A stretch of DNA of 18,282 nucleotides from CAZGMN01 sp964526905 (GCA_964526905.1 CAZGMN010000036.1:1-18282); one strand, 5' to 3'; positions 7,669 through 14,755 are shown, counted from the first letter of the stretch. Notes: generated by a model from the letters alone, not told the origin. Made by a program: numbers and translations.

Positions 7669-8306
7669 TTGATGATAGAGAAGGAGGAATCGATGTTTCT
7701 ATCATCGAGGACGATGGTGAATTCATTCAAAGTCGAGACGACCTCGACCACATTGATTCCTTCCCAGGCCAGAGCCTTGAGGATGTAGCTGTAAACGCCG
7801 GGTATCAAAGACGTTCCTTGAGGCAGAAGCACGGTGACCGAGGAGAGGTTCTCAATCTGGGCAGACAATTTTTCTTCTTTGAATGCGGCCAGGACTTTCT
7901 TCTTCAACTCCTTAGAGGCGATGATTGTCGTCTCGTTGATTCCCTGAGTGAAAGTGAGAAAATAGTTATGCCTCCCGCTCATTTCCTCCAGTAATTTTTT
8001 CTGCCTTAGAACGAGAGACTTTGAGTTGAAATAAGTCATCTCCATCAAGTTGGAGCGGACGATTAAATCGGGCGCGCTTCTGAAGATTTTTCTCTGATTC
8101 TTTGCCTTTTTTTCAATTTTCTGAGAGAGGCGATTCAAAGCGGCAATCACCGCCCCTTCCTGAATTTTCTTCATGGCCTCTCTTTCCACTTCCGGCTTTA
8201 TCAAACGGGCCAAGGCCGAGATGTTGAGAATCCCCAAAGCCAAGGCTTCATCCAGGAAAGCGGATTTCTTAACGACCTTCCCCACAATTTCAGGAACGGT
8301 CAGCAT
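7656..8306 (-). CDS. ACT-domain protein, probable amino-acid-responsive regulator
   Basis: The 216-residue soluble protein ends in an ACT ligand-binding domain (about 155-216: VTVLLPQGTSLIPGVYSYIL then INVVEVVSTLNEFTIVLDD), which resembles the regulatory domain of aspartate kinases although no kinase domain is present. The N-terminal 60 residues (FLDEALALGILNISALARLI, then GAVIAALNRLSQKI) are helical and could be a helix-turn-helix. The middle is a second alpha/beta region. The family is uncharacterised as far as I know and is sometimes annotated as aspartate kinase by its ACT domain alone. It is divergent from the lysW-to-lysC cluster, and a palindrome covers its start codon, so I infer that it senses an amino acid such as lysine, methionine or threonine and controls itself and perhaps the cluster. 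No clear ribosome-binding site precedes the ATG. Confidence 0.65.
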   Translation of the reverse strand: MLTVPEIVGKVVKKSAFLDEALALGILNISALARLIKPEVEREAMKKIQEGAVIAALNRLSQKIEKKAKNQRKIFRSAPDLIVRSNLMEMTYFNSKSLVLRQKKLLEEMSGRHNYFLTFTQGINETTIIASKELKKKVLAAFKEEKLSAQIENLSSVTVLLPQGTSLIPGVYSYILKALAWEGINVVEVVSTLNEFTIVLDDRNIDSSFSIIKRLF

Positions 8307-8322
8307 GTTAAAAATTTAACAT
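8305..8322. promoter_or_regulatory. Palindrome over the ACT-domain gene start, candidate operator
   Basis: ATGTTAAA and TTTAACAT are perfect inverted arms of 8 bases separated by AA. The palindrome covers the start codon of the ACT-domain gene and lies 34 bases before the -35 box of the divergent lysW promoter. It could be an operator, but AT-rich palindromes also arise easily by chance. Confidence 0.35.
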
Positions 8323-8355
8323 AAAATTAGAAAATTGTAAATTATTTATAAAAAT

Positions 8356-8383
8356 TTGACATTAGTGAATATCCCTTTATAAT
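8356..8383 (+). promoter_or_regulatory. Perfect-consensus sigma-70 promoter for lysW cluster
   Basis: TTGACA (8356-8361) and TATAAT (8378-8383) are both exact consensus hexamers, with a 16-base spacer. The upstream 45 bases are nearly all A and T, like an UP element. Transcription would start near 8390, about 28 bases before the lysW ATG. This implies strong basal expression of lysW. Confidence 0.75.
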
Positions 8384-8417
8384 TCTTCAATGACGAAAAC
8401 CAACAAGGGAGAATGAG

Positions 8418-8627
8418 ATGGCGATAGAAAGAATAGAAAGCTCATCGAAAGGAAATTGCCCCCTATGTGCGGCATTTATTTTGTCTGGAAGAAAGGTTGA
8501 GGAAACAGAAATTCTCACCTGCCCAGAATGTCAAGCCCTGCTGGTCGTTGAAAGTGTCAACGGAAAAGGCTTGATCCTGAGTGAAGCTCCAGAGGTTGAG
8601 GAGAGCGAAGAAGATTGGGAAGAATAA
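8418..8627 (+). CDS. lysW: LysW-type amino-group carrier protein
   Basis: This 69-residue acidic protein matches LysW, the small carrier whose C-terminal glutamate is joined to the amino group of alpha-aminoadipate (or glutamate in related arginine pathways) during LysW-dependent lysine or arginine synthesis. Two zinc-knuckle pairs are present: CPLC (Cys14, Cys17) and CPEC (Cys35, Cys38). The tail is strongly acidic and ends EEDWEE, close to the EDWGE terminus of characterised LysW. It is longer than the Thermus protein (about 54 residues) because of a short N-terminal extension and a longer linker. AAGGGAG lies 6 bases before the ATG. None of the ligase, kinase, reductase, aminotransferase or peptidase genes (lysX, Z, Y, J, K) is present in the window. 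Family assignment is strong; the cargo is uncertain. Confidence 0.82.
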   Translation: MAIERIESSSKGNCPLCAAFILSGRKVEETEILTCPECQALLVVESVNGKGLILSEAPEVEESEEDWEE

Positions 8628-8838
8628 GAGGAGAGCTTGAGCCAGAGAAGCATCAACCATCCTCCGTTCGATAACGGAAGGATTCGAAGCGAGGGAGGTC
8701 AATCATAGCTTAGAATTCCAGAGCCTAAAGGAGCGAGCTCACATCGGCAGCTCCCAGGGTTTGGGAGATTATTGCCTGATGCGGCTGCCAGGAATTTAAT
8801 GACATGGGCTTGTGTCACAAAGGCTCCGAACAATCATC
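8628..8838 (+). promoter_or_regulatory. Structured intergenic region between lysW and the homocitrate-synthase-like gene
   Basis: This stretch of about 200 bases has no convincing gene. One hairpin is ATCCT-CCGTT with AACGG-A-AGGAT around a CGAT loop (8659-8683), a 10-bp stem with one bulged A. A second is a nested structure with outer GGCAGC/GCTGCC (8746-8751 with 8784-8789) and inner TCCCA/TGGGA (8752-8766). GAGCT at 8734-8738 could instead pair with AGCTC at 8749-8753, so alternative folds are possible. I see no run of T after either hairpin and no match to a riboswitch I know. Confidence 0.4.
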
Positions 8839-9912
8839 ATGCACGAACAGAGGCTGATTTTTAAGAACTTCAAAGGGATCATTGACTCTACACTTCGCGA
8901 GGGATTCCAATTCGCCAAGGCGAATTTCTCTCTTTCTGAACAGAGAAGAATTTTCTCTTATCTGAAAGATATCGGCCTCGATTATGTCGAGGTTGGGAAT
9001 CCGGTCAGGAATGAAATTCAGGAGATGGTCCTGGCCCTCATAAAATCTCGAAAAGAAAAATCTGCCCGGATTCTCTGCCACATAAGAAATCATGAACGGG
9101 ACGTGCGGAAGGCCGTGGAAAGCGCCGCGGATGGAATCAATATCCTCTGCACAGTTGACCCGGAGAGGCTGACCGGCATGAACGTAACTTATCAGGAATA
9201 TGGAAAAAGGCTCTGCCAGAATATCGAGATGGCCAAGAAAAATTCCTTGGAAGTGAGAGTCGGAGTGGAGGATTATTTCAACCAGCCTTTGGACCGGAGT
9301 TTTGAGGTCTACAGACTGGCGGAATCGCTCGAGGCTGAAAGAATAAGCGCCGCCGATACGCTAGGCAAGGCTATGAACTGGGAAGTCTCGAAAAGGATAA
9401 AAGAGCTGCGAAGACAATTCTCCCTGGACATCGAGGTCCACTTCCATAATGACCTCGGCCATGCAGTCAGCAATGCTATTGTCGCCCTCCAATCAGGGGC
9501 GAATTGGGTCAGCACGTCTCTCCTGGGAATTGGAGAGAGGACGGGGATTACTCCTCTCAGTTCACTCCTCTTGAATCTTTATGTATTGAGCCCGGAATTG
9601 ACCAGAAAATACAACCTGGCCCTTTTGACTCAAGCTGAAAATTATGTTTCTCGAATATGCCGTATCGAGATGCCTCCCCATCTGATGACCAATCCTGCCA
9701 ACGGATTTGCCCACAAAGCCGGAATCCATTTGAATGCCCTGATGAGATTCGGTCCTCATAAATATGAACTGCTGCCGCCGCAGCTCATAGGAAATAAGAG
9801 GAATCTTATCATCGACTCTCTCATCTCAGGGAGAACTCAACCAGAGGAGATGAAGGAGTTCGATAAGAGATGGGAAGATTCAGCCCGCGATTCAAAAAGG
9901 AATTCTATTTGA
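8839..9912 (+). CDS. Homocitrate synthase-like (LysS/NifV/LeuA family) acyltransferase
   Basis: The product (357 residues from the ATG at 8839) belongs to the DRE-TIM metallolyase family that condenses acetyl-CoA with a 2-oxoacid. It most resembles homocitrate synthase, the first step from 2-oxoglutarate to alpha-aminoadipate and lysine. DSTLREGFQF (residues 16-25) supplies the catalytic Arg20 and metal ligand Glu21. VHFHNDLGH supplies metal ligands His201 and His203. GIGERTGITPL and HKAGIHLNAL (His292) are family hallmarks. Two oddities: homocitrate synthases normally read LREGEQF where this has LREGFQF, and the chain ends about 25-30 residues after SGRT, without the usual helical C-terminus. 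A GTG at 8812 would add nine residues. Neither start has a good ribosome-binding site; ATG is preferred because the family motif then lies near residue 16. Citramalate or isopropylmalate synthase activity is possible but less likely. Confidence 0.78.
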   Translation: MHEQRLIFKNFKGIIDSTLREGFQFAKANFSLSEQRRIFSYLKDIGLDYVEVGNPVRNEIQEMVLALIKSRKEKSARILCHIRNHERDVRKAVESAADGINILCTVDPERLTGMNVTYQEYGKRLCQNIEMAKKNSLEVRVGVEDYFNQPLDRSFEVYRLAESLEAERISAADTLGKAMNWEVSKRIKELRRQFSLDIEVHFHNDLGHAVSNAIVALQSGANWVSTSLLGIGERTGITPLSSLLLNLYVLSPELTRKYNLALLTQAENYVSRICRIEMPPHLMTNPANGFAHKAGIHLNALMRFGPHKYELLPPQLIGNKRNLIIDSLISGRTQPEEMKEFDKRWEDSARDSKRNSI

Positions 9913-10020
9913 CTTCAACTTCTTTTTGTTATATAAAAAGAAAAAATGAGTTGCGAAAGTTTTAAAAAAACAGTTCAGGAAAAAGATTTCCGAAACACCA
10001 TTCTTCCATCCATCCCCTTC

Positions 10021-10093
10021 ATGCGGCTTCTAAGCTGTATGATAATGTGAAACCCGAATACAGAGCCTTCCCCAGGAAAGGCAGGTATTCGGG
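10021..10093 (+). promoter_or_regulatory. Structured leader upstream of the homocysteine biosynthesis gene, candidate riboswitch or attenuator
   Basis: Within the 248-base gap (9913-10160) two strong hairpins stand in series. The first is ATGCGGCT/AGCTGTAT (10021-10040, 8 bp with two G-U pairs in RNA). The second joins CCCGAATAC to GTATTCGGG (10053-10061 with 10085-10093), then a purine-rich internal loop, then GCCTTCC with GGAAAGGC. AAAGGC (10077-10082) could instead pair with GCCTTT just downstream (10118-10123), which is followed by more T residues and might form a terminator. The upstream part of the gap also has an AT-only hairpin near 9919-9941. I cannot match this to a known riboswitch class. 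Confidence 0.4.
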
Positions 10094-10160
10094 AAATCCC
10101 AAAATAAAATAAAGCCAAGCCTTTTTCTATTCATCCCAATTATTAAAAAAGAGGTTAAAA

Positions 10161-11543
10161 ATGTCTAAGACAATCGTTGATATCAATAAAAAAATCAAAA
10201 AAGGAACGGTCAGAGTTGTCCGGGCTGATGAGATGACTAAAATTGTCCGAAAGTTCGGGCCCGGGCGTGCGGCGGAAGAGGTCGATGTTGTAACCACCGG
10301 AACCTTCGGTGCCATGTGTTCGTCAGGCGTCTGGCTGAATTTCGGCCATTCTGAGCCTCCGATCAAGATGACAAGGGTCTGGCTCAACGATGTCGAAGCC
10401 TATACAGGTGTTGCGGCTGTCGATGCCTTTCTCGGCGCCACCCAGATTTCCAGGATGAGAGGAATGGAGTACGGGGGCGCTCATGTCATCGAAGACCTGC
10501 TCGAGGGAAAAACCATTGTCCTGAGGGCGGTCGCCTACGGCACAGACTGCTATCCCCGCAAAAGAATCCTCACTCAAATAAACCTGAATGATCTGAACTT
10601 CGCCTTGATGTCCAATCCCCGCAATGCCTACCAGAGATATAACGCGGCCACCAATTCGAGCCAGAAAATCCTTTATACCTACATGGGCAAGCTCCTCCCC
10701 AATTACGGAAATGCGACTTTCTCCGGCGCGGGTGAGCTTTCTCCACTGATGAATGACCCTGAATACAGAACCATCGGCATCGGCACAAGAATTTTCATCG
10801 GAGGAAGTCAGGGATATATCACGGGCAGCGGCACTCAGCACAATCCTCAAAACACGTTTGGCACTTTAATGGTCCAGGGCAACCTGAAGAATATGTCTGC
10901 TCAGTATATTCGAGCCGCCACATTCAAGGGCTATGGATGCACCTTGTATATCGGGATTGGCGTGCCCATTCCTGTCCTTAATCCTGAGATTGCTAAGAAT
11001 GCTGGTATTGGTGACGAAGAAATATTTACAGAAGTGCTGGACTACAGTGTTCCTTCTCGAAGCAGGCCTGCCGTGAAAAAAGTGAGCTATGCCGAGCTTA
11101 AGTCCGGGTGCATAGAAATCAACGGCAAGCCGGTTCGGACCTCCCCCCTTTCGAGCTATTCTATGGCCAAAAAAATTGCCGATGATTTAAAGAGGTGGAT
11201 TGAAAAAGGAGAATTCAAGCTGACCGAGGCAGTCGAGAATCTGCCTCTGAAAGCCGACCTGAAACCGCTCGATCTCAAATCATCCCGCCTAAAACAAGAA
11301 AATATCGACCTCCCCTCTATTCCGGAAAACGAGAAGATATCCTGGGAGAGGACAAGATGCATTCTTTGCGGCCTCTGCCTCTCCATCTGTCCCAAAGAGT
11401 TATTCCAAAGGGATAAAGACTGGGATATTCGGCTCATAAGCCATGCCTGTGATGGCTGCGGTCTCTGCTCTGATATCTGCCCGGTAAGAGCAATCCACAT
11501 TGATAAAAATGCAAGAAATGAAAAGAAAGGAATTCAGGATTAA
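10161..11543 (+). CDS. Homocysteine biosynthesis protein (HcyBio/COG1900) fused to a 2x[4Fe-4S] ferredoxin
   Basis: Residues 1-350 belong to the HcyBio (DUF39, COG1900) family. In methanogens it is implicated, with a ferredoxin partner, in making homocysteine from aspartate semialdehyde and sulfide. Cys53 (GAMCSSGVWLNFGHSEPP) and Cys130 (YGTDCYPRK) are the candidate persulfide-carrying residues. Other family segments are YGGAHVIEDLLEGK and IFIGGSQGYITGSGTQHNP. Residues 395-447 form a bacterial-type ferredoxin with two complete clusters: CILCGLCLSICP (Cys400, 403, 406, 410) and CDGCGLCSDICP (Cys430, 433, 436, 440). In methanogens the ferredoxin is a separate protein, so the fusion strengthens the electron-transfer model. 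GAGG lies 6 bases before the ATG. The protein is cytoplasmic and the enzyme mechanism is inferred. The UPF0280, asd and aspartate kinase genes follow. Confidence 0.85.
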   Translation: MSKTIVDINKKIKKGTVRVVRADEMTKIVRKFGPGRAAEEVDVVTTGTFGAMCSSGVWLNFGHSEPPIKMTRVWLNDVEAYTGVAAVDAFLGATQISRMRGMEYGGAHVIEDLLEGKTIVLRAVAYGTDCYPRKRILTQINLNDLNFALMSNPRNAYQRYNAATNSSQKILYTYMGKLLPNYGNATFSGAGELSPLMNDPEYRTIGIGTRIFIGGSQGYITGSGTQHNPQNTFGTLMVQGNLKNMSAQYIRAATFKGYGCTLYIGIGVPIPVLNPEIAKNAGIGDEEIFTEVLDYSVPSRSRPAVKKVSYAELKSGCIEINGKPVRTSPLSSYSMAKKIADDLKRWIEKGEFKLTEAVENLPLKADLKPLDLKSSRLKQENIDLPSIPENEKISWERTRCILCGLCLSICPKELFQRDKDWDIRLISHACDGCGLCSDICPVRAIHIDKNARNEKKGIQD

Positions 11544-12261
11544 AGAAACAATGGCCACGATTATCGCCGCTGAAAATTTCATTCCAGTGGCCGAAGCCGA
11601 AATCATTCGTCAAAGAAGGTTTCTTGAAAATTACATTCAGGAATTTCCTCTTTTTCAAACAACTCTTGAACCTTGCCCCGTTGCTCTGGACGCACCGGAG
11701 ATAGTCCGCCGTATGGCAGAAGCTTCTGCGAAAGTTGGAGTTGGGCCAATGGCTGCAGTCGCCGGAGCCATTGCGGAGTTTGCCCTTAGAGCCATGGTCA
11801 GAGCCGGCGCCGCCCAGGCCATCGTCGACAACGGCGGTGACATCGCCATGGCTCTTTCTCGTCCAGTGACGGTGGGAATATTTTCAGGCCCGGCGAAAAT
11901 TAAGAATATCGGCCTCAAGTTTCAGCCGCGGCCAGGAATCATCGGCATTTGCACTTCATCCGGGACTATCGGCCATTCTTTAAGCTTCGGCCAGGCAGAT
12001 GCGGCGACTGTCATCTCTCCCAATGTTTGCCTTGCCGACGCTGCGGCCACCGCCCTGGGCAATGCCATCAAAGACAAGAATCCAGCGCTGATTGAGGATG
12101 CAATGAAAGCTCTTCTGCTCGAGGGCATTGAGGGAATGCTGGTCATCATCGACGACGTGATGAGTATCTGCGGAGACCTTCCCCAAATCGTAAAGGTCCG
12201 GATGGACATCGATAAAATTAGCCGAGGCAAAGGCGCAGAGGCAAGGAGGAATAGAACATGA
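11518..12261 (+). CDS. UPF0280 (COG2122, ApbE-like fold) protein, linked to homocysteine biosynthesis
   Basis: A 247-residue protein of the UPF0280/COG2122 family, which has been linked to homocysteine synthesis with COG1900 in methanogens. Characteristic segments are EFRIKETMATIIA near the N-terminus, then VGVGPMAAVAGAIAEFALRA, a DNGGDIAM motif typical of this ApbE-related fold, GICTSSGTIGHSLSFGQADA and CLADAAATALGNAI. These suggest a ligand-binding role but no catalytic activity has been established as far as I know. The ATG at 11518 is preferred because the conserved RIKET begins soon after it. ATG at 11509 and TTG at 11500 are in frame but lack a ribosome-binding site too. The gene overlaps the upstream ferredoxin end by 26 bases and shares ATGA with asd, so translation is probably coupled. 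Confidence 0.8.
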   Translation: MKRKEFRIKETMATIIAAENFIPVAEAEIIRQRRFLENYIQEFPLFQTTLEPCPVALDAPEIVRRMAEASAKVGVGPMAAVAGAIAEFALRAMVRAGAAQAIVDNGGDIAMALSRPVTVGIFSGPAKIKNIGLKFQPRPGIIGICTSSGTIGHSLSFGQADAATVISPNVCLADAAATALGNAIKDKNPALIEDAMKALLLEGIEGMLVIIDDVMSICGDLPQIVKVRMDIDKISRGKGAEARRNRT

Positions 12262-13322
12262 GACGAATAAGAGTTGCAGTCATGGGATGCACTGGCCTTA
12301 TCGGCCAGCAATTTGTCCGGATGCTCGACAACCACCCCTGCTTTGAGCTGGTTGCCTTAACTTCATCCAGTCGGTCTGCAGGGAAAAAATATAAGCAGGC
12401 CATGAATTGGGCGGTAGGGGGCGATATTCCAGAGATGGCTAAAGAAATGGAAGTGCTAGAAACACGGCCTAAATACCTTTTACAATGCGAACCAAAAATT
12501 GTCTTCAGCGCTTTGCCTTCATTCCTGGCAGAGCCAATAGAGCGCTTTCTGCGTTCTCAGGGCATTTTCGTCTTTTCCAATGCCAGCAGCCACCGCTGGG
12601 ATGAAGATGTCCCTATCCTGATTCCAGAGATAAACCCTGACCATCTTGAGATTGTCCGTCAGCAGCTCAGGCGATACAAGGGATTTATTGTCACTAACTC
12701 CAACTGCTCCACTTCAGGACTGGTAATGGTCTTGAAGCCGCTTGAGAGATTCGGGATTCGCTCAGCGACAGTCACGACCTATCAATCGATATCCGGGGCT
12801 GGCCGAAGAGGCCTGCCGGCCATGGAGATCGAGGCCAACATCATTCCTTTTATTAAAGATGAGGAACAAAAAATTGAAAGAGAATCAAAAAAAATTCTGG
12901 GAAGAATCGAGAAGAAGAAAATTATTCCTAATGATGTTCCAATCAACGCCAGTTGCTGCCGCGTTCCTGTCCGCGAAGGACATCTGATGAGCGTTGTCAT
13001 CGAACTCAAAGAGAACGTTGAGGTCAGGAATGTGGCGAAAGCGCTATCGGCCTTCAAAGGAGCTCCTCAAGAAATGAGGCTCCCCACGGCTCCTGAATGT
13101 CCGTTAATTGTGATGAATGAGGAGGACCGGCCGCAACCTGTCCTGGATGTCCATGCCGGATGGCCTGAACGCGCCAGAGGCATGGCAGTGACTATCGGCA
13201 GAATCCGCGAGAAAGCCCGCAATATCAATTTATTTCTGCTTGTTCACAATTTGGTCCGCGGTGCGGCCGGAACCTGTATCCTGAGCGCAGAGTTTGTCTT
13301 GAGGAAAAATCTCATCGGCTAA
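12258..13322 (+). CDS. asd: Aspartate-semialdehyde dehydrogenase, archaeal-type
   Basis: The 354-residue cytoplasmic enzyme reduces aspartyl phosphate to aspartate semialdehyde with NADPH. The nucleotide-binding motif is GCTGLIG (10-16). The catalytic cysteine is Cys150 in TNSNCSTSG, and the acid/base histidine is His242 in REGHLMSV. SISGAGRRGLPAMEIEANIIPF is the archaeal-type signature (shared with Sulfolobus malonyl-CoA reductase), so that alternative must be mentioned, but the adjacent aspartate kinase favours Asd. AAGGAGG lies 8 bases before the ATG, and ATGA overlaps the UPF0280 stop. In this cluster its product is the expected substrate of the HcyBio protein as well as of homoserine formation, although no homoserine dehydrogenase lies in the window. 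Confidence 0.92.
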   Translation: MRRIRVAVMGCTGLIGQQFVRMLDNHPCFELVALTSSSRSAGKKYKQAMNWAVGGDIPEMAKEMEVLETRPKYLLQCEPKIVFSALPSFLAEPIERFLRSQGIFVFSNASSHRWDEDVPILIPEINPDHLEIVRQQLRRYKGFIVTNSNCSTSGLVMVLKPLERFGIRSATVTTYQSISGAGRRGLPAMEIEANIIPFIKDEEQKIERESKKILGRIEKKKIIPNDVPINASCCRVPVREGHLMSVVIELKENVEVRNVAKALSAFKGAPQEMRLPTAPECPLIVMNEEDRPQPVLDVHAGWPERARGMAVTIGRIREKARNINLFLLVHNLVRGAAGTCILSAEFVLRKNLIG

Positions 13323-13350
13323 TTCAGTTCACAAAGGGAGTCAATCGAAG

Positions 13351-14718
13351 ATGAAGGTCATGAAATTTGGAGGAGGATGCTTAAAGGATGAGCGGAGCTT
13401 TGCCAGAGTGGCAGGAATTATTCAAGCCGAAAGGAAGGCTCCAGTAGTCGTTGTCTCCGCCATATCTGGTATCACTGACTTCCTATTCGAAAGCATCGCC
13501 AAAGCAAAGAAAAGTGAAAAAAATATATCTGCCTCTATCCAGACCCTCAGGAACATTCATCTTTCCCTTGCGGAAAAAATGGTCAAGGACGAGAAGATAG
13601 AAAAAGAAACATCTCAAAATATCGAAGAGAAGCTCAAAAAGGTGAAAAGGCTCCTCTACGGCGTTGCCTATACGGGAGAAATCTTTCCAGCCATTCGTTC
13701 CCATGTGCTGAGCTTCGGCGAACGGCTGTCCGCCCTTGTTCTTTCTGCAAAACTGAGAAGCATGGGCCTTGACTCTCAGCCGATGGAAAGCGATCAGATC
13801 GGGCTCATCACAGACAACAACCTTGAGAATGCCACTGTCAATCTCAGGGAATTCAAGAAAAAATTCAAGCCCATCGCCCGATCCCTTGTTAAAGGCAAAA
13901 CCATTCCTGTGATCACAGGTTTCTTCGGCTGCACTCCAGAGGGAAAAATTTCCACTTTTGGAAGGAATGGCTCCGACTATAGCGCGGCTGTTATCGCCTG
14001 CGGCCTCAAGGCTGATGCACTTGAAATCTGGAAGGATGTAGATGGATTCATGAGCGCCGACCCGAAGCTCGTCAAGAGTGCAGCCAAGATTGACCGGTTA
14101 TCTTATGAGGAAGCTGCCGAGCTCTCCTATTTCGGCGCAAAGATTCTGCATCCCAGGACTTTTGAACCTCTTCTCGGCTTGAGGACATCTGTGCGCATTA
14201 AAAACCTTCTCGACCCCAAAAGTCCTGGGACAGAAATCTCGCCTGTTCGCTGCGTCAAAAAAGACATCATCAAAAGCATCACCTTCAATAAACAGATTGC
14301 CATGCTCAGAATCCATGGCCCTGGTGTCGGGTATAAGCCAGGGATCATCGGTCAGATTGGACATAGACTGTCCTTGAGCGGCATCAATATTTACTCTATT
14401 ATCACCTCTCAGACGTGTATCAATCTTCTTCTCGATAAAAAAGATGCCAGCCTCAGCTTTGAAGCCCTGAAAGAGATGAGAGGCGGGGTCATCGGGCGAG
14501 TGGTTTTGGATGAGGATATCGCGCTTATTGCGGCAGTCGGAGAAGGACTGTTGATGAGGAAAGGCTTGGCGGCCAAGATTTTTTCTTCAATCTCAAAGGC
14601 GAAGGTCAATGTCAAGATGATCTCCAGCGGCGCTTCAGAAGTTGCTTCTTACTTTATCATTAATAGGAATGATACGGAGAAGGCGATTCATGCCCTCCAT
14701 CATGAATTTTTTAAATAA
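13351..14718 (+). CDS. lysC: Aspartate kinase with two C-terminal ACT domains
   Basis: This 455-residue aspartokinase phosphorylates aspartate, the first step to methionine, threonine and, where used, diaminopimelate. The kinase domain spans about 1-300. It shows KFGGGC at 5-10 (normally KFGGTS), FGERLSA (122-128), FGRNGSDYSAA (203-213), DVDGFMSADPKLV (229-241) and SYFGAKILHP (259-268). Two ACT domains follow, at about 316-380 and 390-453 (KVNVKMISSGASEVASYFII), and are expected to mediate feedback inhibition. The first-loop change of Thr-Ser to Gly-Cys is unusual. AAGGGAG lies 10 bases before the ATG, and the gene starts 28 bases after asd. It closes the co-directional cluster. A separate promoter for the next gene begins 8 bases after its stop. 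Confidence 0.92.
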   Translation: MKVMKFGGGCLKDERSFARVAGIIQAERKAPVVVVSAISGITDFLFESIAKAKKSEKNISASIQTLRNIHLSLAEKMVKDEKIEKETSQNIEEKLKKVKRLLYGVAYTGEIFPAIRSHVLSFGERLSALVLSAKLRSMGLDSQPMESDQIGLITDNNLENATVNLREFKKKFKPIARSLVKGKTIPVITGFFGCTPEGKISTFGRNGSDYSAAVIACGLKADALEIWKDVDGFMSADPKLVKSAAKIDRLSYEEAAELSYFGAKILHPRTFEPLLGLRTSVRIKNLLDPKSPGTEISPVRCVKKDIIKSITFNKQIAMLRIHGPGVGYKPGIIGQIGHRLSLSGINIYSIITSQTCINLLLDKKDASLSFEALKEMRGGVIGRVVLDEDIALIAAVGEGLLMRKGLAAKIFSSISKAKVNVKMISSGASEVASYFIINRNDTEKAIHALHHEFFK

Positions 14719-14726
14719 TGAGGAGC

Positions 14727-14755
14727 TTGACATTAATCCAACCTCTTTTTATCAT
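14727..14755 (+). promoter_or_regulatory. Sigma-70 promoter for the second permease
   Basis: TTGACA (14727-14732), a 17-base spacer and TATCAT (14750-14755) form a near-consensus promoter. Transcription would begin near 14762, giving a leader of about 80 bases that contains the 12-bp inverted repeat. Confidence 0.65.

Noticed and set aside
8628..8838. tRNA or known riboswitch between lysW and the next gene (a GTTCGAT motif is present)
   Set aside because: The motif lies in a simple hairpin with no acceptor stem, anticodon arm or CCA-side pairing, and no SAM or lysine riboswitch core was found.
11500..11517. TTG start at 11500 for the UPF0280 gene
   Set aside because: It lengthens the overlap with the upstream gene and has no ribosome-binding site; the conserved sequence begins after the ATG at 11518.
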